Position numbers and translations under genes: made by a program. From positions 1 to 10,950 of the forward strand of contig CAZGTQ010000365.1 of NCBI GenBank assembly GCA_964528575.1: a DNA stretch of 10,950 bases, in the 5' to 3' direction. Position 1 is the first letter of the stretch. Each line of letters starts with the position of its first letter. This document shows positions 1-8,607 of this stretch, piece after piece. Under the pieces are notes generated by a model. It was not told the DNA's origin and made no database searches. It saw only the letters and a list, made by a program, of their open reading frames with translations. The DNA is from CAZGTQ01 sp964528575. GTDB lineage: Bacteria; Planctomycetota; UBA1135; GCA-002686595.

Positions 1-1346
1 GCCTCGACGCGCGCGGCGAGCACGGGGTCGGCCTCGGCCGCGCCTGGCTCGTCGAGCCGCGCGCGCGCCGCCTCGGCCGCGGCGAGCGAGCGGTCCGGCT
101 CGCCGCGGGCGCGGTAGCCGTACGACGCGCGCAGCGCGCCGTCGATCTCGTCGGCCAGCGCGGCGCGCTCGCTCGCGTGCGCGCGCTCGGCGAGCGCCCA
201 CGCGCCCGCGACGAGCGCGACGGGCGCGCCCGCGCCGGCGAGCGCGGGCGGCGCCCGCGCGCGCGGCGCGGCGCGCTCGATCTGTGCGGCGGCGGGCGGC
301 GCGGCGCTCTCCTCGCTCGTGAACGGCCCGCCGGCCGGCGGCTCGATCGGGTGCTCCGCGCCCGCGACGTCGAGGCGCGCGGCGAGCGTGTCGACGAACG
401 CGGCGACCGACGCAGGGCGCGCGGCGCGCTGGGGCGCGAGCGCGCGGCGGGCGAGAGCGGCGAGCGCGTCGCCGCGCAGCTCGGCCAGGCGCGCGCGCGT
501 CGCGGCGAGCGCATCCGGATCGCCGGCCGCGGCCGGGTCCGTGCCGTAGGGGCCGTGGCCGAGCAGGATCTCCGCGAGGACGCCGCCGAGCGCGAACGCG
601 TCCGAGCGCTCGTCGAGCGGCTCGCCCTTCCAGCGCTCGGGCGACGCGTAGCGCGCGGCGGCGGCGCGCGCGCGGCCCGGCTTGTGCGCGACGCCCCAGC
701 CGAGCACCTGGACCGCGCCGCCGCGGTCGACGCGCACCTCGTCGGGCGAGAGCTCGCCGTGGAGGACGCCGCGCTCGTGGGCGTACGCGAGCGTGCGGCA
801 GACCTGCTCGAAGGCGGCGAGCAACGGGCCGCGGCGTTCGGTCGGCGCGGAGCGCTCGGCGAGGAGCTCCGCGAGCGAGCGGCCGCGCAGGAGGCGCAGC
901 GTGAAGTAGGGACGTTCGTCGCCGAGCAGGCCGAGCTCGTAGACCGGCGCGATGCCGGGGTGCTGGAGCTGCGCGCCGACCTGCGCCTCCGCGACGAAGC
1001 GCGCGACCGCGTCGGGGTCGTCGCGCAGTCGCTCGTGGAGCACCTTGGCGGCGACGTCGCGGCCGAGGTCGGCGTCGTGCAGGCGCACGAGGATGCTCGC
1101 CTCGTCGCGCGCGATGAGGCCGGCGACGCGGTAGTTCTCCTTGCCGTCGGGGAACGGCAGCTCGAGCTCGGCGCCGCCCGCGGTCTGGTCCTGCTCGCCG
1201 GCCGCGCCGGCGTCGCGCTCGGGCCGCAACGCGACGCGCATCTTGCGGCCGACGAGCGACTCGATCGCGTCGAGCACCGAATCGCCGCCCGCGAAGTCGT
1301 CGGGTTGCGGTCGTTCGTCCGTGCTGGGCTCGACGCGTTCTTCCAC
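1..1346 (-). CDS. Ser/Thr protein kinase homologue, probable membrane-anchored pseudokinase (3' end outside window)
   Basis: The reading frame is open from a GTG at 1346 to the left edge, giving 448 codons with no stop. An in-frame TAG lies 12 bases upstream at 1358-1356, so this GTG is the first possible start. A low-complexity N-terminus of about 70 residues precedes a protein-kinase fold (about residues 72-325). Retained features are the beta-3 lysine (VAAK, K101), the alpha-C glutamate (E120), HPGI, an SPE version of the APE motif (E237), the helix-F aspartate (DERSDAFALGG, D249) and the final arginine (R310). Lost are the glycine loop (DEAS in place of GGMG near residue 81), HRDLKPxN (HGELSPDE, 196-203) and DFG/DWG (GWG, 216-218). 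A hydrophobic stretch at about 366-386 looks like one transmembrane segment, followed by an alanine/arginine-rich, probably helical region. Without the HRD and DFG aspartates phosphotransfer is unlikely, so a binding or scaffolding role is inferred. It is probably co-transcribed with xerD. Kinase-fold assignment is confident; loss of activity is inference. Confidence 0.85.
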   Translation of the reverse strand, partial: MEERVEPSTDERPQPDDFAGGDSVLDAIESLVGRKMRVALRPERDAGAAGEQDQTAGGAELELPFPDGKENYRVAGLIARDEASILVRLHDADLGRDVAAKVLHERLRDDPDAVARFVAEAQVGAQLQHPGIAPVYELGLLGDERPYFTLRLLRGRSLAELLAERSAPTERRGPLLAAFEQVCRTLAYAHERGVLHGELSPDEVRVDRGGAVQVLGWGVAHKPGRARAAAARYASPERWKGEPLDERSDAFALGGVLAEILLGHGPYGTDPAAAGDPDALAATRARLAELRGDALAALARRALAPQRAARPASVAAFVDTLAARLDVAGAEHPIEPPAGGPFTSEESAAPPAAAQIERAAPRARAPPALAGAGAPVALVAGAWALAERAHASERAALADEIDGALRASYGYRARGEPDRSLAAAEAARARLDEPGAAEADPVLAARVE

Positions 1347-1362
1347 GGCGGGATTCTACGTC

Positions 1363-2292
1363 TCACCCGCGCGGGTGATACAGCCGGTGGATGCTGCGCA
1401 CGTGCTCCGCGTCGAGATGCGTGTAGACCTCGGTCGTGCGGATCGACGCGTGGCCGAGCATCTCCTGCACGCTGCGCAGGTCGGCGCCGCCCTCGATCAG
1501 ATGCGATGCGAACGAGTGACGCAGCGTGTGCGGCGACACGTCGATCAGGATGCCGGCGAGCGCGGCCGCGGCCTTGACGCGGCGCCAGGCGGTCGTGCGG
1601 TCGAGCGGGCGCCCGCTCTTCGTGAGGAACACCTGCGGCGGACGGTTCGCGCCCGCGACGCGCGGGCGGCCCTCCGCGATCCAGCGCCCGAGCGCAGCCT
1701 GCGCGCGCTCGCCGAGCGGCACGATGCGCGTCTTGCTCCCCTTGCCGACGAGACGCAGGACGCGCAGGCGCGGCTCGAGCTCGTCCAGGCGCAGCCGCAC
1801 GGCCTCGCTCACCCGCGCGCCGCACGCATAGAGCACCTCGAGCAGCGCCCGGTCGCGCAGCGCGAGCCAGCCGTCGCCGCGCGGCGCCGTCAGCAGCGCG
1901 TCGACGTCGTCGGGGCCGAGCGAGCGGGGCAGCGCGCGCGCGAGCAGGGGGCTCGGGATGCGACTGGCGGGGTCCTTCGCGAGGCGTCCCTCGGCGACCT
2001 GATGGCGCAGGCACATGCGCACCGCGACCAGACGCCGGGCGATGCTCGCCTCGGCCTGGCCGGCGGCGCGCAGGGAGCCGAGCCAGGCGACGACGTCGTC
2101 CGGCTCGACCGCGCCCCAGCCGGAGCGGCCAGCCGCCGCGGCCCAGCGCGCGAAGCGGGCGAGGTCCGAGCCGTAGGCGGCGAGCGTGTTGCGGGCGAGC
2201 CCGGCCTCGACGCGCAGCGCCTCGACGAAGTCGGCGACGGCGCAGGCCCAGGCCGCGGGCAACGTGGTGGCGTCGGGCGGCGCGGGGATCAT
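1363..2292 (-). CDS. xerD: Tyrosine recombinase, XerD type
   Basis: This is a 309-residue site-specific recombinase of the lambda-integrase family. In known systems XerC and XerD resolve chromosome dimers at dif together with FtsK. The N-terminal SAM-like core-binding domain covers about residues 10-100 and the catalytic domain about 120-305. All catalytic residues are visible: R160 (YACGARVSE), K184 (GKGSKTR), H255 and R258 (HTLRHSF), H281 (LGHASI) and nucleophile Y290 (TTEVYTH). The C-terminus (IHRLYHPRG) resembles the HKxFHPR ending of XerD more than XerC, but the two cannot be separated with certainty. The ATG at 2292 is preferred over an in-frame GTG at 2373, because it gives the usual length of about 300 residues and the extra 27 residues are proline/arginine-rich with no family match. 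No clear Shine-Dalgarno sequence precedes it. The pseudokinase gene follows 16 bases after the stop on the same strand. No dif site was recognised. Confidence 0.9.
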   Translation of the reverse strand: MIPAPPDATTLPAAWACAVADFVEALRVEAGLARNTLAAYGSDLARFARWAAAAGRSGWGAVEPDDVVAWLGSLRAAGQAEASIARRLVAVRMCLRHQVAEGRLAKDPASRIPSPLLARALPRSLGPDDVDALLTAPRGDGWLALRDRALLEVLYACGARVSEAVRLRLDELEPRLRVLRLVGKGSKTRIVPLGERAQAALGRWIAEGRPRVAGANRPPQVFLTKSGRPLDRTTAWRRVKAAAALAGILIDVSPHTLRHSFASHLIEGGADLRSVQEMLGHASIRTTEVYTHLDAEHVRSIHRLYHPRG

Positions 2293-2393
2293 CGCATCCA
2301 GAGGATCGAGAGCCCGAGCCGACGGGGCAAGGGGCCCGCGCGGGGCAGGCCGAATTCGATCGTTTCTTCCCACGAGAGGGGGCTCGAGCAGGC

Positions 2394-2422
2394 TTGAGGC
2401 CGCTTACGGCCCTCCCTATACT
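2394..2422 (+). promoter_or_regulatory. Predicted sigma70-type promoter for the TraR/DksA-lspA genes, with an inverted repeat in the spacer
   Basis: A -35 box TTGAGG (2394-2399) and a -10 box TATACT (2417-2422) are separated by exactly 17 bases, in an AT-richer island between divergent genes. Transcription would start near 2429-2430, leaving a leader of about 93 bases before the ATG at 2523. The spacer holds the inverted repeat GGCCG-CTTA-CGGCC (2398-2411), which overlaps the end of the -35 box and could be an operator; that role is speculative. The leader from 2480 to 2512 is purine-rich, with repeated GAGA tracts. Confidence 0.6.
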
Positions 2423-2522
2423 CCCCGCCCCTCCGACGGGGCGACGCGGCATCCAACCGAGCTCCCACGCTCCTCAGCAAGAGATCACCGAGAGAGTCAT
2501 CGACAGAGAAAGTCGCGGCACC

Positions 2523-2894
2523 ATGCCCAAGAAGCTGACTTCGGCCGACGTGGAGGCGTTCCGCGCGCTCCTGCTCCAACTGCGCGCCGAGCTGACCGGC
2601 GACATCGACAAGCTCGAGCAGGACGCGTTCGGCTCGGAGAGCGACAAGCCCAGCATCGACTCCCAGGCCGACGCCGGATCGGACGCCTACAGCCTCGAGT
2701 TCAACCTCGAGCTCCTCGAGCGCGACGAGGACGCCGTGCGCAAGATCGACGCCGCGCTGGATCGCTGCGAGGACGGCACGTACGGCCGCTGCGAGGAGTG
2801 CGACACCTGGATCACGAAGCTGCGGCTCAAAGCGATGCCGTACGCGAGCTTCTGCATCGACTGCCAGCGCAGCATGGAGCAGGAGGCCGGATGA
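2523..2894 (+). CDS. TraR/DksA family zinc-finger protein
   Basis: This is a 123-residue, probably cytoplasmic protein. An N-terminal helical region (about 6-75) would form the coiled-coil arm, followed by a C4 zinc finger with C90, C93, C111 and C114 (RCEEC, then FCIDC). Proteins of this family bind in the RNA polymerase secondary channel; classical DksA acts with ppGpp on promoter choice. The arm-tip DxxDxA motif of E. coli DksA is not present. The region instead reads DAGSDAYSLEFNLEL (50-64), similar to the DxGTDxFxxEF pattern of the wider TraR/YteA-like group, so the symbol dksA is not assigned. The ATG at 2523 is chosen because MPKKLTSADVEAF fits the family N-terminus. A weak site GAGAAAG (2506-2512) lies ten bases upstream. 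The stop overlaps the lspA start by four bases (ATGA), indicating one transcript and coupled translation. Confidence 0.88.
   Translation: MPKKLTSADVEAFRALLLQLRAELTGDIDKLEQDAFGSESDKPSIDSQADAGSDAYSLEFNLELLERDEDAVRKIDAALDRCEDGTYGRCEECDTWITKLRLKAMPYASFCIDCQRSMEQEAG
2881..2886 (+). promoter_or_regulatory. Ribosome binding site of lspA
   Basis: A perfect AGGAGG lies inside the last codons of the TraR/DksA-type gene, four bases before the ATG at 2891. It fixes the lspA start, even though this gives the protein an N-terminal extension of about 40 residues. It is the strongest Shine-Dalgarno sequence at any gene start in the window. Confidence 0.75.
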
Positions 2895-3595
2895 GCTCCG
2901 GCGCCGCCGCGGAGCCGGGCTCGCGGGCGGTCGACGCGGGCCCGTCCGCGCAGCGCCGGACGGCGGAGGCACCGGCGGACGCGGCCGCGGCGCCCGTTTC
3001 GCGGCGCCGGCTCGCGCTCCCGGTCGTCTCGCTCGTCGTCGTCGCGCTCCTGGTCGCGCTCGACTTGTGGAGCAAGGCCGCGGCCTTCGAGTGGCTCGGG
3101 GAGCCCGGCCGGCCAGCCGCCGGGGTCGAGCTGAGCTCGGACTGCCACGCGGGGCACTATCGCCACGTGATCGCGCCGAGCTGGCTGGCGTTCATGACGT
3201 CGTACAACCCCGGCGCGGCGTTCGGCGGGCTCCAGAACGCGCCGACGCTCCTCGTCGTCGGGCGCTGCATCGCGGTCGTCGTGCTGTTCGTCCTGATCCT
3301 GCGGGGAGCGACGCATCGCCGGGCGACGCGGGTCGCGCTCGTGCTCATCCTGTCGGGCGCCCTGGGCAACCTCTACGACAACCTGTTCCTGGGGCCCTAC
3401 GGCGACAGTCGGTTCGGCGCGGTGCGCGACTTCATCGACGTGTACTTCGGGGTCTGGGACTGGCACTTCCCGACGTTCAACGTCGCCGACTCGTGCATCA
3501 CCGTCGGGGCGGTGCTCCTGCTGCTCGCCGGGTTCCGGCGCGAGGACGAGGCGCACGAGGCGAAGGACGGCGGGGCGGCCCAGGCGGCGGCCTGA
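2891..3595 (+). CDS. lspA: Lipoprotein signal peptidase (signal peptidase II)
   Basis: This is a 234-residue inner-membrane aspartyl protease that removes the signal peptide from diacylglyceryl-modified prolipoproteins. Four membrane segments are visible (about 41-58, 118-137, 147-163 and 202-214). Family motifs are the first-helix LDLWSK (D58), NPGAAFG (106-112), SGALGNLYD (155-163), VRDFIDVY with catalytic D180, and FNVADS with catalytic D200. It is longer than the usual 160-170 residues. The additions are a disordered Ala/Arg/Pro-rich N-terminal tail of about 40 residues, a periplasmic stretch at 60-105 before NPGAAF, and an acidic, alanine-rich C-terminal tail. The start is supported by AGGAGG and the ATGA overlap with the upstream gene. 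The stop codon is the first three bases of a 29-bp tandem repeat. Confidence 0.94.
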   Translation: MSSGAAAEPGSRAVDAGPSAQRRTAEAPADAAAAPVSRRRLALPVVSLVVVALLVALDLWSKAAAFEWLGEPGRPAAGVELSSDCHAGHYRHVIAPSWLAFMTSYNPGAAFGGLQNAPTLLVVGRCIAVVVLFVLILRGATHRRATRVALVLILSGALGNLYDNLFLGPYGDSRFGAVRDFIDVYFGVWDWHFPTFNVADSCITVGAVLLLLAGFRREDEAHEAKDGGAAQAAA

Positions 3596-3688
3596 CGCCG
3601 GGCCGCGTTGCCGCGGCCCCGTGACGCCGGGCCGCGTTGCCGCGACCCCGTGACGCCGGGCCGCGTTGCCGCGACCTCGTGGCGCCGG
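3593..3688 (+). repeat. 29-bp tandem repeat, three full copies plus a partial fourth
   Basis: Copies lie at 3593-3621, 3622-3650 and 3651-3679, with nine bases of a fourth at 3680-3688 (8 of 9 matching). Each full copy begins TGACGCCGGGCCGCGTTGCC. Copies 1 and 2 differ by one base (G/A at 3616 versus 3645), and copies 2 and 3 by one base (C/T at 3648 versus 3677). The first copy starts exactly on the lspA TGA stop. There are no spacers between copies, so this is not a CRISPR array. The array fills most of the 107-base gap between lspA and pyrD. Confidence 0.92.
3600..3619 (+). terminator. Hairpin just after lspA; possible terminator without a U-tract
   Basis: GGGCCGCG (3600-3607) and CGCGGCCC (3612-3619) form a perfect 8-bp stem around a TTGC loop, four bases after the lspA stop. 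Copies 2 and 3 of the 29-bp repeat can form the same hairpin with a C-A mismatch at the fourth pair. No run of T follows, so classical intrinsic termination is not supported. Transcript-end protection or attenuation of readthrough into pyrD is equally possible. Confidence 0.35.
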
Positions 3689-3694
3689 TAGATT
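3666..3694 (+). promoter_or_regulatory. Candidate promoter for pyrD, at the end of the repeat array
   Basis: TTGCCG (3666-3671, inside repeat copy 3) and TAGATT (3689-3694) are 17 bases apart. The predicted start point, about 3701-3702, falls one or two bases before the ATG at 3703, implying a leaderless or nearly leaderless message. The box matches are moderate (four of six each), so this is a candidate only. Confidence 0.35.
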
Positions 3695-3702
3695 GGGAGG
3701 TC

Positions 3703-4641
3703 ATGGCGGATCTGTCCGTCGCGCTGGGTCCGCTCGAGCTACGCAATCCCATCCTGTCGGCGTCCGGGACGTTCGGGCACGGTCTCGAGATGCGTCGCTT
3801 CGCGCCGCCCTCGACCGTCGGCGGGCTGGTCAGCAAGACCGTTACGCGGCGGCCGCGGCCCGGGAACCCGAACCCGCGCATCTGCGAGACCGAGGCGGGG
3901 TTCTTGAACTCGATCGGGCTCGAGAACCGCGGCATCGAGGCGTACCTGCGCGACACGCTGCCCGAGGTCGCGGGCGCTGACACGGTGATCGTCACGAACG
4001 TCGGCGGCGAGGCGGTCGAGGAGTTCGCCGAGCTCGTCGCGCTGCTCGACGGGCGGCCGGAGGTCGACGCGTTCGAGCTCAACCTGTCGTGCCCGAACGT
4101 CCAGGGCGGGCGCATCCCGTTCGGCACCGATCCGAAGAACGCGGAGCGCGTCGTCGCGGCGGCGCGCGCGGCGACGACCAAGCCGCTGTGGGCGAAGCTG
4201 TCGCCGAACGTCGGGCGCATCGCGGACATGGCGCGCGCGGTCGAGGCGGCGGGCGCGGACGGCGTGACGGCGGTCAACACGCTGCTCGGCATGCGGCTCG
4301 ACTGGCGCACGGGCGCGCCGGCGCTGAACACGGTGCAGGGCGGCTACTCGGGACCCGCGATCAAGCCGATCGCGCTGCGCTGTGCGTGGGAGTGCGCGCG
4401 CTCGGTGTCGATCCCCGTGATCGGCTGCGGCGGGATCGTGAGCGCCGACGACGTGCTCGAGTACCTCGTCGCGGGCTGCCGCGCGGTGCAGGTCGGGACG
4501 GCGAGCTTCTCCGATCCGGGGCTGATCGGCCGGCTCGCGGGCGAGATCTCCGCGCTGCTCGACCAGGCCGGCATCGCGCGCGTCGCCGACGTCGTCGGCA
4601 CGGTGCGCGACGGGCGCGAGCCGGTCAGGGAGCCGCGCTGA
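3703..4641 (+). CDS. pyrD: Dihydroorotate dehydrogenase, class 1B type (catalytic subunit)
   Basis: This 312-residue cytoplasmic FMN enzyme oxidises dihydroorotate to orotate in pyrimidine synthesis. It is a single TIM barrel with ASGTFG (20-25), SKT (K45), GFLNSIGLEN (66-75), ELNLSCPN with the catalytic-base cysteine C130, FGTDP, AKLSPN (K165), VNT (N192), GGYSGPAIKP and GCGGI (241-245) for FMN phosphate. Cysteine rather than serine in NLSCPN makes it class 1, and NVQGG plus FGTDP fits class 1B, whose partner PyrK passes electrons to NAD+. No pyrK is present in the window. ATG 3703 is chosen because MADLSVALGPLELRNP matches the usual N-terminus; an in-frame GTG at 3679 would add eight residues. 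GGGAGG at 3695-3700 is only two bases from the ATG. The stop overlaps the next start by one base (TGATG). Confidence 0.94.
   Translation: MADLSVALGPLELRNPILSASGTFGHGLEMRRFAPPSTVGGLVSKTVTRRPRPGNPNPRICETEAGFLNSIGLENRGIEAYLRDTLPEVAGADTVIVTNVGGEAVEEFAELVALLDGRPEVDAFELNLSCPNVQGGRIPFGTDPKNAERVVAAARAATTKPLWAKLSPNVGRIADMARAVEAAGADGVTAVNTLLGMRLDWRTGAPALNTVQGGYSGPAIKPIALRCAWECARSVSIPVIGCGGIVSADDVLEYLVAGCRAVQVGTASFSDPGLIGRLAGEISALLDQAGIARVADVVGTVRDGREPVREPR
4627..4632 (+). promoter_or_regulatory. Ribosome binding site of the receiver-domain gene
   Basis: AGGGAG lies within the last codons of pyrD, eight bases before the ATG at 4641. Together with the TGATG junction it supports this start and translational coupling to pyrD. 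Confidence 0.6.
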
Positions 4642-5507
4642 TGCGGCTCGAGCACCTGACGTCGGCCCACGTGCGCCGCGCCGCGAAGATCTACTTCGCG
4701 CACGCGTGGCGGCACGGCACCGACGGGAAGCCGCGCATCGGGCCGGAGGCGCTGGAGGGCGCGGAGACGCTCGACGAGCTCTTCGGGCGCTTCGAGAAGG
4801 CGGACGACGACGACGGCATGCGCTGCAGGCGCTACACGCTGCGTATGGGCAACAGCCGTTACCCGTTCATGAAGTTCGTCGTGCAGGAATACCTCGTCAA
4901 CGGCGAGTTCTTCTTCTCGGTGGACACGCACGACAACCTCGAGATCCGTCCGGGCGCGCCCGACTTCCAGGCGTGGGAGGAGCTGAAGCGCCACAACCGC
5001 GAGCTCAAGCGGCACATCGAGGAGGAGTGGAACGTCGCGGGGCTGCCGACGCACCAGGACCTGCGTCTGCTCGTCGAGGAGCTCGCGCAGATCGAGCGCG
5101 AGGCGAAGAAGCCGGCGCGGCTCCTGCTCGTCGACGACGAGCGCGAGGTCGCGCTCGGCCTCATGGCTCTGCTCGAGGCGCGCGGCTACGACGTCGAGCT
5201 CGCCCACGACGGCCGCGAGGCGCTCGACCGGCTCGAGCGCGACCCGGTGCCCGACTTGATCCTGCTCGACTACGAGATGCCCGAGCTCGACGGCGAGGAG
5301 GTCCTCGCGCGCGTGCGGCGCAACCCGCGGCTCGAGGACGTCCCGGTGCTGATGGCGACGGCGTCGAACATCGAGCTCGACCGCCTGCAGCGCGTCAGCG
5401 GCCTCCTGCGCAAGCCGTATCCGCGCCACGTGCTCTTCGCGATGATCGCCCGCCTGCTCGCGGACGCGGCGGCCGAGAGCGGCGCCAAGGAGGCCGGCAG
5501 CCCGTGA
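4641..5507 (+). CDS. Unrecognised N-terminal domain fused to a C-terminal response-regulator receiver
   Basis: This is a 288-residue soluble protein. Residues about 158-275 form a complete CheY-like receiver: LLLVDDE with acidic D165/D166, phospho-acceptor D210 in LLDYEMPELDG, T240 in MATAS and K258 in LRKPY. All phosphorylation residues are intact. No known DNA-binding or enzymatic output domain follows, and the protein ends about 13 residues after the fold. The output, if any, must be the N-terminal part (1-157), which I do not recognise. It shows a short helix (about 7-24), an acidic loop (ADDDDG, 54-59), probable strands RYTLRMG, MKFVVQEYL and EFFFSVDTHDN (64-99), and a long charged helix (about 109-131) leading into a linker helix. 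It overlaps pyrD by one base, so the two are co-translated, but a link to pyrimidine synthesis is only inference. No histidine kinase is nearby. Confidence 0.85.
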   Translation: MRLEHLTSAHVRRAAKIYFAHAWRHGTDGKPRIGPEALEGAETLDELFGRFEKADDDDGMRCRRYTLRMGNSRYPFMKFVVQEYLVNGEFFFSVDTHDNLEIRPGAPDFQAWEELKRHNRELKRHIEEEWNVAGLPTHQDLRLLVEELAQIEREAKKPARLLLVDDEREVALGLMALLEARGYDVELAHDGREALDRLERDPVPDLILLDYEMPELDGEEVLARVRRNPRLEDVPVLMATASNIELDRLQRVSGLLRKPYPRHVLFAMIARLLADAAAESGAKEAGSP

Positions 5508-5621
5508 GGGAGCTGTTCGCGCGCTCCGAGGCGTTCGGCAACGGGTAGTCTTTCCCGCTGCGCGGCGCCGCACGGCGGGTGGCACCGCCGGCCCCCGCGT
5601 CCCAAAGATCCCGCGGCGGCC

Positions 5622-5650
5622 TTTTCCCGCCTCGGCGGCGCTCCTTTAAT
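5622..5650 (+). promoter_or_regulatory. Candidate promoter for secA-waaA
   Basis: TTTTCC (5622-5627) and TTTAAT (5645-5650, five of six against TATAAT) are 17 bases apart in an otherwise very GC-rich gap. Transcription would start near 5657, giving a leader of about 57 bases. The -35 match is weak. Confidence 0.45.
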
Positions 5651-5685
5651 GGCGCGCTCGCCGTTTCTCGAACCCGTCTCCCCGC

Positions 5686-5713
5686 CGCACCCGAACGCCC
5701 GCACCCGAACGCC
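5686..5713 (+). repeat. Perfect 14-bp tandem duplication directly before the secA start codon
   Basis: CGCACCCGAACGCC occurs at 5686-5699 and again at 5700-5713, and the second copy ends on the base before the ATG. The duplication occupies the place where a Shine-Dalgarno sequence would lie, and contains no purine-rich ribosome site. Confidence 0.85.
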
Positions 5714-8602
<2,889 letters not shown>

Positions 8603-8607
8603 CGGGC

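Larger units (their letters stand above)
5508..5713 (+). other. Intergenic region upstream of secA (206 bases)
   Basis: This gap holds a candidate promoter (5622-5650), a 6-bp GC hairpin (CGGCGG 5573-5578 with CCGCCG 5585-5590) without a T-run, and a 14-bp tandem duplication against the secA start. A 14-codon micro-ORF (GTG 5504 to TAG 5548) overlaps the end of the receiver gene by four bases; it is not called as a gene. No RNA gene was seen. Confidence 0.5.

Noticed and set aside
177..1577. Plus-strand open frame of 466 codons across the kinase homologue and xerD
   Set aside because: Arg/Ala-rich shadow that crosses two recognisable minus-strand genes and shows no motifs.
2293..2373. Longer xerD start at GTG 2373
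   Set aside because: It adds 27 Pro/Arg-rich residues without family similarity; the ATG at 2292 gives a normal XerC/D length.
3593..3688. CRISPR array
   Set aside because: The 29-bp copies are directly adjacent with no unique spacers, and no cas genes are present.
5573..5590. Intrinsic terminator after the receiver gene
   Set aside because: The 6-bp CGGCGG/CCGCCG stem has no T-run after it, and short GC hairpins are expected by chance at this base composition.
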